Assembly (NCBI GenBank): GCA_964615795.1
Contig: CAZTQR010000037.1
Coordinates: 1-30,545, forward strand
Reading direction: 5' to 3'
Length of the DNA: 30,545 nt
Origin: JADJAH01 sp964615795
GTDB taxonomy: Bacteria > Bacteroidota > Ignavibacteria > Tepidaquicellales > Tepidaquicellaceae
Positions within the stretch are counted from its first letter, which is position 1. Each line of letters opens with the position of its first letter. Under the pieces are notes generated by a model. It saw nothing but the letters and a program-made list of their open reading frames with translations. It ran no database searches and had not been told where the DNA came from. This document shows positions 15,639 through 23,584 of this stretch, one piece after another. Both the position numbers and the translations under genes were made by a program.

Positions 15639-17064
15639 AGTTCTGCGGTTGCCTGTTAGCGAGGAAGTGTACGACCTTTCTCCAGTCTGTTTTAAAGTCG
15701 TACAAAAATCTCTCATGGGGATTGAGCTCAAAAGCCTTCTCAAGCATTGCAAGCCCCGTTTCAAGTTCTTCATTCATAAGATGAAGCTTGGCCAGCTCGA
15801 AATAGGATTCAGCCCATGTTGGATCAATCTCAATTGACTTAGTGAATGCGCTCAGCGCTTTGTCAAACCTTTTCAACTCCATATATGTGCATCCGAGTTC
15901 ATGCCAGGCTTCGTTATTGTCAGGGCTGAGCTTTACGACCATCTCATAGCTTCTTGCCGCATCTTCAAATCTCTCGAGCACCATTTCAGTGTCTGCCTTC
16001 AGCTGCCAGATGTCTGAATAATCCTTGCAAAGTATGAGGGCGGAATTGAAATCATTCAGCGCCTCATCATACTTTTTCTGATTGTAAAAGCAGTTACCCC
16101 TGCCGTAATATGATTCATAGTTCTGAGGATCGATCTTGATCGCTTCAGTGAAGTGTTCAATGGCGTTTTCAAATTCACCGAGCTCTTCAAATGCATTGCC
16201 GATGTTGTGCAAAGCATATGAATCGTTCTTTCTCAGCTCAAGCGATTTTCTGTAGCAGTCAATTGCCTTGTGCAGCCTTCCGATCGATGAATACGCATTT
16301 CCGCAATTGTACCATGCAGAGGAGAAGTTATCTCTCAGTGCAAGGCATATTTCGTAGCTTTCAATGGCTTTGTAGTATCTCATCATCCTGTTCAGCACTA
16401 TGCCTCTGTTATACCATGCCGTATAATTAAGCGGGGAGAGTTCAAGATGCTTGTCGTAAGCAAGTACGGACTCCTTCAGCATGTCCAGAAAATCATAGCA
16501 ATATCCCATCTCGTAATACGAATCCTTATGCTCCTTGTCTATTTTCAGAACGCTTTCAAAACTATGCAGAGCATCGGAGAACTTCTCCATCTTCTCGAAT
16601 GTAAGCCCCATATTAAAATGGGCATCAATATTTTCGGGCTCTCTTTCGGCCACCGTCCTGAAGCATTCAACGGCAGCTTCAAACCTATCGCAATTATCCA
16701 GAGTTATCCCCTTGTTAATGAAGATCTCGGAATCTGTAGGGTCAAGAAGTATGGCTTTGTCGAAATACTCCAGCGCTTCGTCAAATTTTCCGAGGCTGTC
16801 AAGGATGAGCGCCTTTTTATGCCAGGCGTCTGTAGAATAGGGATAAATGTCCAGCAGGACATTTACATAGCTCAGGGCCTTCTCAAAATCGTTGTTATCG
16901 AAATAGAAATTGATTATTTCCTCAAGATTCTCAGCATCAAAATTGGTTTGAGCTTCTTCTTCGAGTTTCAGTATCTTTTGGAGTTCATCTTCATTGAATT
17001 TCCTGGGATTTCTGTCATCATTTTCTTCTTCATTAATGAAATCGAGGCCGTCACTATCTTTCAT
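15631..17064 (-). CDS. Large tetratricopeptide-repeat protein
   Basis: 477 residues, no signal peptide, acidic N-terminus (MKDSDGLDFINEEENDDRNP). From about residue 38 to 465 it is continuous TPR with a 34-residue period, about twelve repeats; typical units are AWHKKALILDSLGKFDEALE, AWYNCGNAYSSIGRLHKAID, SYYGRGNCFYNQKKYDEALN and AWHELGCTYMELKRFDKALS. The final part is FKTDWRKVVHFLANRQPQNFR. A cytoplasmic scaffold for protein contacts is likely; partners are unknown. AAGGAGA sits eight bases before the ATG, and a TTGACT-N17-TAATTT promoter lies upstream. The 3' end overlaps the convergent pdxA by eight bases. Confidence 0.9.
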   Translation of the reverse strand: MKDSDGLDFINEEENDDRNPRKFNEDELQKILKLEEEAQTNFDAENLEEIINFYFDNNDFEKALSYVNVLLDIYPYSTDAWHKKALILDSLGKFDEALEYFDKAILLDPTDSEIFINKGITLDNCDRFEAAVECFRTVAEREPENIDAHFNMGLTFEKMEKFSDALHSFESVLKIDKEHKDSYYEMGYCYDFLDMLKESVLAYDKHLELSPLNYTAWYNRGIVLNRMMRYYKAIESYEICLALRDNFSSAWYNCGNAYSSIGRLHKAIDCYRKSLELRKNDSYALHNIGNAFEELGEFENAIEHFTEAIKIDPQNYESYYGRGNCFYNQKKYDEALNDFNSALILCKDYSDIWQLKADTEMVLERFEDAARSYEMVVKLSPDNNEAWHELGCTYMELKRFDKALSAFTKSIEIDPTWAESYFELAKLHLMNEELETGLAMLEKAFELNPHERFLYDFKTDWRKVVHFLANRQPQNFR

Positions 17065-17108
17065 TGCATTCTCCTTATGAATTGTTATAAGGTGAAAAAC
17101 TTTAGATG

Positions 17109-17137
17109 AAATTATGCAAACCTCATTATTAAGTCAA
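17109..17137 (-). promoter_or_regulatory. Promoter for the TPR gene
   Basis: On the minus strand, TTGACT (17137-17132), a 17-base spacer, then TAATTT (17114-17109). It lies about 45 bases upstream of the ATG at 17064. Confidence 0.6.
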
Positions 17138-17271
17138 GTAATTATTCGTAAGTGCAGAAATTTTGGGATACTTGCTGTCCGCTAATGCCCAATACAGGCG
17201 CAGGTTCTGCGCTCAGACGGTATGTATGAAGCAGTTGACATGCAATTTGTGAATTATATTGACGCCGTGCA

Positions 17272-18168
17272 TTGAGTATATTGCCGCTTTCAAAAATCAA
17301 CCAAACCAATACAGGACAATTGAAGCCAAAGTTCAAGTCTTACATCAAGGGCAGGAAAAAATTCAGCCATATAATCTATAAGAAGAACGGTTACAGGGCG
17401 GTGATCACTATCAACAGGGAAAAGAAACTGAACTGCCTCGATCTCACAACCATAACGGAACTTACAACAGCATTCAAAGATGCCTCATGGGACGATGACA
17501 TTTCTGTCATAATTCTCACAGGCGCAGGCCGGAGGGCTTTTTCCACAGGGGCCGATCTTGATGAACAGCAGGAATACTTCCTTGGAAATCCGGCTGATTA
17601 CTATAAGTGGATGTATGAGTTCATACAACTGCATGAAGTGATGAGAAATGTCGGCAAGCCCACCATTGCACGGCTTAACGGCATGACCGTCGGAGGAGGG
17701 AATGAACTGAATATGAGCTGTGACCTTGCAATTGCCGCCGACCATGTGATAATAAGGCAGGTTGGTGCGGCAAGAGGCAGTGTGGCCGCCGCAGGCGCGA
17801 CGCAGTTCCTGCCGCTTCTTGTCGGTGACCGCCGCGCCAGGGAGATACTTTTTCTCTGCGAAGAAATTCCGGCGGAAAGAGCCCTGGAATGGGGACTTGT
17901 GAATCAGGTGGTGCCTTATGACCGGCTCGATGAAGCGGTGGAGATCATGGCCGAGAAACTTCATCATAAGCTCCCTGAATGCCTGAGATATGCCAAACAA
18001 CACCTGAATTTCTGGCGCGACCTTTCCTGGCATACAACCATTGGCCACGCCCGAGACTGGCTTGCCATTCATAATCTCTCTGCGGAAGTGAAGGAAGGGA
18101 TTTCTTCATTTAACAAAAAGAAACGTCCCGACTATGAAAAGATCAGAAAAGGCTACGGAAAGAAGTGA
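17272..18168 (+). CDS. Enoyl-CoA hydratase/isomerase (crotonase) family, BamA/Oah-like
   Basis: 298 residues from TTG at 17272; TTG at 17281 or 17320 are equally possible and no ATG is available before the fold. Crotonase signatures: INREKKLNCLDLTTITELTT, AFSTGADLDEQQ (oxyanion-hole loop), and GMTVGGGNELNMSCDLAIAAD. The Glu in GGGNE matches the first catalytic Glu of hydratases, but the second is missing: the sequence reads IRQVGAARGSVAAAGATQFL where hydratases have a PE motif. The stretches GNPADYYKWMYEFIQ and RQVGAARGS...TQFLPLLVGDRRA look closest to 6-oxocyclohexene-1-carbonyl-CoA hydrolase, though the protein is shorter than those (about 380). Substrate unknown; no beta-oxidation or benzoyl-CoA genes are nearby. 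Confidence 0.82.
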   Translation: MSILPLSKINQTNTGQLKPKFKSYIKGRKKFSHIIYKKNGYRAVITINREKKLNCLDLTTITELTTAFKDASWDDDISVIILTGAGRRAFSTGADLDEQQEYFLGNPADYYKWMYEFIQLHEVMRNVGKPTIARLNGMTVGGGNELNMSCDLAIAADHVIIRQVGAARGSVAAAGATQFLPLLVGDRRAREILFLCEEIPAERALEWGLVNQVVPYDRLDEAVEIMAEKLHHKLPECLRYAKQHLNFWRDLSWHTTIGHARDWLAIHNLSAEVKEGISSFNKKKRPDYEKIRKGYGKK

Positions 18169-18176
18169 AAGGTAAT

Positions 18177-19742
18177 TCAGATGGTTACAGGCTCGGGAAC
18201 GACCTTCTCCACATCAACGGCAATACCAAAGCTTTCTTCGAAGAGCGCTTTCCGCATGTTTGCGCCCCAAATTTCAAGTGAGGGGTCGGATGTGTATTCT
18301 GTCAGTTTTATCTTAAGCACTTCGCCGTGCTGTGCAAGTTCTATGGCCTTCACAATAGATTTGTGGCTTCTGTCAAGCGCATCAGCTATCCTTAATATTC
18401 CCGAAAGCTTCCTGACCAGTTCCCTTGAATCGGGGTCAAGTTTGCCAAAGCTCTCGTGTTTGGATTTGGGATGAGATTTTCTGTGATACCTGGCTGTGTT
18501 CGCTATGATCTCAATTTCCTTGTCGTTGAAGCCAAGAAGTTCCGAGTTTCTTATCATGTAATAGGAATGCTTGTGATGCGCGTTTGCAGAGATGTGATGG
18601 CCAATGTCGTGCAGAATGCAGGAGGCTTCAAGATAAACCCTGTCATCTGCGGTTAGCGAATATCTGTCCTTAAGGAAGTCAAAGATCTTCACGGCGAAAG
18701 CAAGCACCTGAAATGAATGCTGCCTGTCAAAGTTGGCATTTTCACCGAGCTTCATAACGCTTCCGTATTTCACATCCGTGAAATTTGCAAAGTCATAGTG
18801 CCTGTGAGACTGCTGAATGTGGTTTGCGAGAATTCCCTCCCTAAGGGCGTAGTTTGAAACAGTCATTTTCTCAAGCCCGAGCTCTTCAAAGATCTGCGTG
18901 AGTATTACTGAGCCTGCGGTGATTATGTCAGCTCGCTTTGGATCAAGTCCGGGTATGCCGAGTCTCTGGGAGATTGTTTCGGCGGCATATACACTTCCGG
19001 CCGCCTTCATCAGATCCTTTCTTGAAATCACATAACCGTTTAGGTGAATGTCATTGTCGTCGCTCAGCGTACTGCCGGCGCCGGCTATTGAAGCAAGATT
19101 CATGATCGTGCCGGAAGAACCGACGGCAAGTTCAAACTCCATGCTCTCAAGATTCCTTACCACAGGATTGATAACACCTCTTACAAACTGCTCCGCTTCC
19201 GCGATCTTTCCCTTTGAGATTTTTTTGTCTCCGAAAAATTTGCTGGTAAGCCTTACCGCCCCGAGCTTCGTGCTGTTTGCATATATCACCTTGCCCTTTT
19301 CTCCGATGAGAAACTCAGTGCTTCCGCCTCCTATGTCAACGAGCAGTATCCGCTTCCCGAAGATGTTCAGCGACTGCAGTACACCAAGGTAAATAAGCCT
19401 CGCTTCTTCATATCCGGATACAATGTTAATTTCTATTCCGGTTTCCGTTCGGGCCCTTTCGATGAACTCATCCCTGTTAAGAGCTTCCCTTGTTGCGCTT
19501 GTTGCCACGGCAATGATCTCGGCTTTGTAAGAATCGCAGATCATTTTAAATCTCTTCAGCGTACTGATCCCTCTTTCAAGCGCTTCGGGAGACAAGTACT
19601 TCATATCGTTTGAACTGCTTCCAAGTCTGACAACTTCCTTGTCCCTCGCGATTTCGGTGAACCTTCCCTTGCTGTCCACGCGAGCAATCACAAGGTGAAA
19701 TGAGTTTGTGCCTATGTCAATTGCGGCTATAAGTTCATTCAT
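18177..19742 (-). CDS. ppx: Ppx/GppA phosphatase with C-terminal HD domain
   Basis: 521 residues. The actin-like N-terminal part has DIGTNSFHLVIARV at 9-22, SGYEEARLIYLGV at 109-121 with the likely catalytic Glu, LLVDIGGGSTEFLIGE at 133-148 (phosphate loop), and GSSGTIMNLASIAGAG at 208-223. The C-terminal part (about 330-460) carries an HD module, ILHDIGHHISANAHHKHS, with the metal-binding His-Asp at 378-379. Such proteins hydrolyse polyphosphate and/or pppGpp; sequence alone does not separate the two. It is the last gene of the minus-strand run, 15 bases after the glycosyltransferase, and is convergent with the crotonase. Confidence 0.9.
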   Translation of the reverse strand: MNELIAAIDIGTNSFHLVIARVDSKGRFTEIARDKEVVRLGSSSNDMKYLSPEALERGISTLKRFKMICDSYKAEIIAVATSATREALNRDEFIERARTETGIEINIVSGYEEARLIYLGVLQSLNIFGKRILLVDIGGGSTEFLIGEKGKVIYANSTKLGAVRLTSKFFGDKKISKGKIAEAEQFVRGVINPVVRNLESMEFELAVGSSGTIMNLASIAGAGSTLSDDNDIHLNGYVISRKDLMKAAGSVYAAETISQRLGIPGLDPKRADIITAGSVILTQIFEELGLEKMTVSNYALREGILANHIQQSHRHYDFANFTDVKYGSVMKLGENANFDRQHSFQVLAFAVKIFDFLKDRYSLTADDRVYLEASCILHDIGHHISANAHHKHSYYMIRNSELLGFNDKEIEIIANTARYHRKSHPKSKHESFGKLDPDSRELVRKLSGILRIADALDRSHKSIVKAIELAQHGEVLKIKLTEYTSDPSLEIWGANMRKALFEESFGIAVDVEKVVPEPVTI

Positions 19743-19757
19743 TTGCTGTCTGTCAAA

Positions 19758-20861
19758 TTAGTCGGATACCTTTTCGGAAACAGTTTCAAGCAGATTAAGT
19801 GAACTCTCAAGAACCTGTTCCACGCTTATATCATTTATGTTTGCCGAAGGTGACTGTATGCATATCTTTCCCGGCCCTCTCGGAGCCCATTCATAACCGT
19901 TTGTCGGGCCGAAGAGAGAGACAACATTGGCGTCAACACCCCCTGCCACATGCATAGTACCCGTGTCGTTAGTAATGTAAATATCTGTTTCCTTTATGAC
20001 CGCCGCAACTTTTCTTATGGGTGTGTTCTCCAGCACCCTGAAATTCAGTCCCGCGCTTCTAAGGCCATCGCACACTTCATCGGTAACGGGTTTGTCAATC
20101 TTACCCGAAGTAATGAGAAATCCCGCACTGACTCTTTCGCTGATCAGTTTCATAAGCTTCACAAAGTTGGAAGGACTCCATCTGTTGGGAGCTTTCCCCG
20201 CACCGGGATGAACCGAAACAATGCGTGTGTGTGAGTTTCCGAAATTTTCTCTGACAAAATCGCGTGCGAAATCCGTCTCACTCTTGCTAAGATGTAAATG
20301 AACATTCATGGCTTCCTCAGCTGTAAGTGTGCATCCTATCAATGCCCCGACTTCAAGATTTCTGTCTATCTGATGAAGCTTGCGGGGCTCCCAGCTGAAA
20401 TCCTTCTTGACGTTGAGCAGATATTCCACTTTGTTCTCTTTTCCGTCTATACTTTTTGCCCCGACCCTTACTACTGCTCCGGAGAGGTAATTTATGAAAT
20501 GCGATGTGCGGGAGACTGAAACTGTGGACGGTACGATCCCTATCTGATATTCATGATGCCTGAGTTCTGAATAGAATTCGGCCAGTTCTTTCATAGTAGC
20601 CTTTCTGTATGTGATCACTTTGTCAATGAACGGATTAATGTCGCTGAAAAGGATCTCATAGTTGATCGGAGAAGCAACCAGTGTGATGTGAGATTCAGGA
20701 TACTTCTTGCGGATCGCTGCAAACAGCGGAACGGAGCACAGCATGTCGCCGAGCTGATTGTGCTGGCGTACTATCAGGATGTTCCTGACTCCGGAGGGAT
20801 CAAGGCAGGATAGGTCAGGAGGTTTGGATGAGCCCGCCATATTGAACAGATGGCTCAGCAT
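19758..20861 (-). CDS. Glycosyltransferase family 9 (heptosyltransferase-like)
   Basis: 367 residues; the second Met, at 20840, is an equally good start. GT-B fold. The N-terminal domain begins ILIVRQHNQLGDMLCSVPLF, the typical first strand and acceptor loop, and continues with YPESHITLVASP. The C-terminal domain contains VSVHPGAGKAPNRWSP and ITNDTGTMHVAGGVDANVVSLFGPT, the nucleotide-sugar site of ADP-heptose:LPS heptosyltransferases. It probably adds heptose or a similar sugar to the lipopolysaccharide core on the cytoplasmic face. It starts 6 bases after the small membrane gene. Confidence 0.88.
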   Translation of the reverse strand: MLSHLFNMAGSSKPPDLSCLDPSGVRNILIVRQHNQLGDMLCSVPLFAAIRKKYPESHITLVASPINYEILFSDINPFIDKVITYRKATMKELAEFYSELRHHEYQIGIVPSTVSVSRTSHFINYLSGAVVRVGAKSIDGKENKVEYLLNVKKDFSWEPRKLHQIDRNLEVGALIGCTLTAEEAMNVHLHLSKSETDFARDFVRENFGNSHTRIVSVHPGAGKAPNRWSPSNFVKLMKLISERVSAGFLITSGKIDKPVTDEVCDGLRSAGLNFRVLENTPIRKVAAVIKETDIYITNDTGTMHVAGGVDANVVSLFGPTNGYEWAPRGPGKICIQSPSANINDISVEQVLESSLNLLETVSEKVSD

Positions 20862-20867
20862 CAGGAC

Positions 20868-21047
20868 TCAGTTTATTTCTTCATATTTTGCATCTACGAT
20901 CCTGCCGCCGTTCTTCTTCCCGCGGTCATTGTCCTTCCTGTTGCCGGCGGAGCCCTGGCCGGACGCCCTGAGAACCTTTCTCACAACTGCCGCCAGGAAA
21001 GTTACGGCAAAAAATATGATCAGCAATATTGCTAAAAGTCGAATCAT
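20868..21047 (-). CDS. 59-residue single-span membrane protein, DUF4834-like
   Basis: A short gene easily missed: ATG at 21047, stop TGA ending at 20868. It has an N-terminal membrane span (MIRLLAILLIIFFAVTFLAA), a basic Gly/Asn/Lys-rich linker, and the ending GGRIVDAKYEEIN. The layout of one span, a polar linker and a terminal D-x-x-YEEI resembles the DUF4834 proteins of Bacteroidota, whose role is unknown. It fits the gap between two genes with 4 bases upstream (kinase stop at 21052) and 6 downstream, so it is almost certainly translated as part of the operon. The family name is from memory of the pattern. Confidence 0.75.
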   Translation of the reverse strand: MIRLLAILLIIFFAVTFLAAVVRKVLRASGQGSAGNRKDNDRGKKNGGRIVDAKYEEIN

Positions 21048-21051
21048 AGTT

Positions 21052-21711
21052 TCAGCTTGTTCCCGACTTTGCCGGGTTATAGAATTCCATGGAGGAATGA
21101 TCGGGTTTCATGATCTGTTCAACAAGTTGCTCAAAGTCGTTCTGGTTATTCACAAAATCTATTTCTGTTGAGTTCACTATCATTACCTTTGTGGATTTGT
21201 AGCGAAAGAAAAAGTAATTGTAACCTTCGTTAAGATCCTTAAGGTATTCTTTCCGGATGCTTTGTTCGATGTCCCTTCCTCGGGTGCTGATATTCTGCAG
21301 TATCCGCTCGAGAGATGACTGCAGGTAAATGATCAGGTCCGGAGCTACGATTGTCCTCTCTATCAGTGATACGATCTTTTCGTAGAGCTTAAGTTCATCA
21401 TCCTGAAGATTAAGGTATGCAAAGATCTTGTCTTTTTCGAATATGTAGTCTGCAACAGTATATTCGTGAAACATATCTGACTGCCTGAGGTCCTGTAATT
21501 GCTTGTACCGGCTCATGAGAAAGTACATCTGAGTGTGAAATGCATATCTCGGCGGGTCTTTATAAAACTTCTCAAGAAAAGGATTGTCTTCGAAGTTCTC
21601 AAGTATCAGCTTTGCTCCAAGCCGGTCCGCAAGTTTACGTGCAAGGGATGTCTTTCCCACACCAATGACGCCTTCTATTGCAATGTAACGGATCCGCTTC
21701 TGTTCACTCAT
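21052..21711 (-). CDS. Deoxynucleoside kinase (dNK family)
   Basis: 219 residues. P-loop GVIGVGKTS at 14-22 after the strand RYIAIE. VADYIFEKDKIFAYLNL at about 87-103 is the motif typical of bacterial deoxyadenosine/deoxyguanosine kinases, and STRGRDIEQSI is the lid. It phosphorylates deoxynucleosides from salvage; base preference cannot be told from sequence. Its start overlaps the folK stop by four bases (ATGA at 21708-21711), a coupling of HPPK and nucleoside kinase that recurs in the Bacteroidota-Chlorobi group. The C-terminal tail (about 200-219) is probably disordered. Confidence 0.9.
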   Translation of the reverse strand: MSEQKRIRYIAIEGVIGVGKTSLARKLADRLGAKLILENFEDNPFLEKFYKDPPRYAFHTQMYFLMSRYKQLQDLRQSDMFHEYTVADYIFEKDKIFAYLNLQDDELKLYEKIVSLIERTIVAPDLIIYLQSSLERILQNISTRGRDIEQSIRKEYLKDLNEGYNYFFFRYKSTKVMIVNSTEIDFVNNQNDFEQLVEQIMKPDHSSMEFYNPAKSGTS

Positions 21712-22238
21712 TGAGACTGCGTCATTCTGGGAATTTCCACATCCAAAACAAGTTCCGTAAACTCGGTTACCCCAAGTTCGTCTCCGGAATCCTGAAGCAA
21801 TTCAGAAACCTTTTTTCCGCTGACAGGATGGACAAGATCAGGAGCGATCTCATTGAGAGGAACAAGCACAAAATTCCTGTTCTCCAGTTCGGCATGCGGA
21901 ATCCTGAGGCTTTCCGTATTGACAATTCTTTCACCGTAAAAAAGCAGGTCAATATCTATTTCCCTTTCGCACCATTTTGAACTTCCTGTCCGCCCTACGA
22001 TCTTCTCCGCTACTTTCAGGCAGGTTGCAAGTTCTTCCGCTTCGAGTGCTGTTGTGATCTCAGCCACGCAGTTCAGAAAATCATCCTGCTCCCTGATGCC
22101 CCAGGGTTTTGTCTCGTAAACCTTCGAGATCTTTGTTACGGAAGTGTCCTTGATTGAGCCGATCTCGATGATCGCATTTTTCACATACTGAAGCCGGTCG
22201 CCTTTGTTTGAACCGAAACCGAGATAAACCTTTGCCAT
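21708..22238 (-). CDS. folK: 2-amino-4-hydroxy-6-hydroxymethyldihydropteridine pyrophosphokinase
   Basis: 176 residues. Transfers pyrophosphate from ATP to 6-hydroxymethyl-7,8-dihydropterin in folate synthesis. VYLGFGSNKGDRLQYVKNAI is the N-terminal signature, followed by VYETKPWGIREQDDFLN. CEREIDIDLLFYGERIV holds the paired Asp residues that bind Mg-ATP, and LRIPHAELENRNFVLVPLNEI is the second signature. It directly follows folB by 3 bases and overlaps the kinase gene by 4, so it acts in the same transcript as the preceding folate step. Confidence 0.95.
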   Translation of the reverse strand: MAKVYLGFGSNKGDRLQYVKNAIIEIGSIKDTSVTKISKVYETKPWGIREQDDFLNCVAEITTALEAEELATCLKVAEKIVGRTGSSKWCEREIDIDLLFYGERIVNTESLRIPHAELENRNFVLVPLNEIAPDLVHPVSGKKVSELLQDSGDELGVTEFTELVLDVEIPRMTQSQ

Positions 22239-22241
22239 ATT

Positions 22242-22598
22242 CTATTGTCTGTCCTTCCTGTTAATGATCTCAACGGAATCAATGACACCCAAAGGCGCAT
22301 TGGGCTTTCTTATGCTTACTGTTACAGATTCAACGGCAGGATAGGCAGAGAGAATCGAATCACATATCTCTTCGGTCAATGTTTCAATAAGGTTATACTT
22401 TGAAGACATCATGATCTTTCCTGCCAGTTTATACACCGATAGATAATCCACTGTCCTTTCAATTTCATCTGACATTCCGGGGCCCTGACTGCAGGTCATC
22501 TCGATGTCGGCTTCAAAAGTATTGCCGTACTGCTTCTCATACTCAAGTACGCCGTGATAGGCATAGAACCTGGCATTATTTATCCTGATCTTCAGCAA
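22242..22598 (-). CDS. folB: Dihydroneopterin aldolase
   Basis: 118 residues. FYAYHGVLEYEKQYGNTFEADIEM spans the conserved N-terminal active-site region, cited here as family motif: Tyr, His and the substrate-binding Glu. DYLSVYKLAGKIM and NLIETLTEEIC follow, then VTVSIRKPNAPLG with the catalytic Lys at its usual place. The enzyme cleaves dihydroneopterin to 6-hydroxymethyldihydropterin, the substrate of FolK encoded next. Separated from sucD by one base. Confidence 0.94.
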   Translation of the reverse strand: MLKIRINNARFYAYHGVLEYEKQYGNTFEADIEMTCSQGPGMSDEIERTVDYLSVYKLAGKIMMSSKYNLIETLTEEICDSILSAYPAVESVTVSIRKPNAPLGVIDSVEIINRKDRQ

Positions 22599-22599
22599 T

Positions 22600-23571
22600 C
22601 TATTTTGCTGACTTCTTCTTTACAGCTTTCGCAACTGCCGCAGGTTTCGTTTTTGGCCTGGCATTTGTCTGTTTTGCAGTCTTGATGTTCAGTGCCTGCG
22701 CAACTTTCCTGCCTATCTCGGAAGGAGATTCTGCAATGCTGATTCCGCACTGTTTCATAACCTTAAGCTTCTCATCTGCTGTGCCTTTTCCGCCGGAGAT
22801 AATTGCTCCTGCGTGACCCATTCTTCTTCCCGGAGGCGCCGTTTTGCCTGCAATGAATCCGATCACGGGCTTCTTCACATTTTTCTTAATGAACTCCGCC
22901 GCTTCTTCTTCCGCATTTCCGCCGATCTCACCGATCATCAGTATTGCCTTCGTATCCTTATCCTCATTGAACAGCTTTACTGCATCAATGAACCTTGTTC
23001 CGATAACCGGATCTCCTCCGATGCCTATGCATGTTGATTGCCCGATTCCGAGGTTGGTCAACTGCCACACTGCTTCATAAGTGAGCGTGCCGCTTCTTGA
23101 GATCACTCCGACACTGCCTTTCTTATGAATGAATCCCGGCATAATTCCGATCTTGCATTCTCCCGGTGTAATGATGCCAGGGCAGTTGGGTCCGATGAAA
23201 CGAACGCTGTGGCCTTCCGTGTTCTTATTCTTCACGAATTCATAAGCTCTTATCATGTCTTTGGTCGGTATTCCCTCGGTTATGCATACAATCACTTTGA
23301 TTCCCGCATCTGCGGCCTCGATTATCGCATCTGCCGCAAACTGAGCCGGAACAAAAATGACGGACGTGTCTGCTTTGGTATTCTTCACAGCTTCCTTGAC
23401 CGTATTAAAGACGGGTATTTTCTTGTTGAATTTTGTTCCTCCCTTTCCCGGAGTTACACCGGCAACTACGTTCGTGCCATATTCAATCATCTGGTTGGTA
23501 TGGAAAGTCCCCTCAGATCCGGTGATTCCCTGCACCACCACTCTTGATTTCTTGTTTACGAGTATGCTCAT
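22600..23571 (-). CDS. sucD: Succinyl-CoA synthetase alpha subunit
   Basis: 323 residues. VVVQGITGSEGTFHTNQMIE at 11-30 is the CoA-binding start. FIGPNCPGIITPGECKIGIMP and GVISRSGTLTYEAVWQ are conserved blocks, and RRMGHAGAIISGGKGTA contains the phosphorylated His 253. Normal alpha subunits end near residue 295; here about 26 further residues (from 298) are rich in Lys, Ala and Pro, KTKPAAVAKAVKKKSAK at the end, likely disordered. The beta subunit gene sucC is not in this window, so the enzyme must pair with a distant gene. It heads the folate genes after the lipoprotein, 13 bases downstream of it. Confidence 0.94.
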   Translation of the reverse strand: MSILVNKKSRVVVQGITGSEGTFHTNQMIEYGTNVVAGVTPGKGGTKFNKKIPVFNTVKEAVKNTKADTSVIFVPAQFAADAIIEAADAGIKVIVCITEGIPTKDMIRAYEFVKNKNTEGHSVRFIGPNCPGIITPGECKIGIMPGFIHKKGSVGVISRSGTLTYEAVWQLTNLGIGQSTCIGIGGDPVIGTRFIDAVKLFNEDKDTKAILMIGEIGGNAEEEAAEFIKKNVKKPVIGFIAGKTAPPGRRMGHAGAIISGGKGTADEKLKVMKQCGISIAESPSEIGRKVAQALNIKTAKQTNARPKTKPAAVAKAVKKKSAK

Positions 23572-23584
23572 TCTGTTATTCTTC

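Noticed and set aside
17234..17260. TTGACA and TATATT before the crotonase gene as a promoter
   Set aside because: The spacer is only about 15 bases, unlike the constant 17 elsewhere, and the start codon would lie too close.
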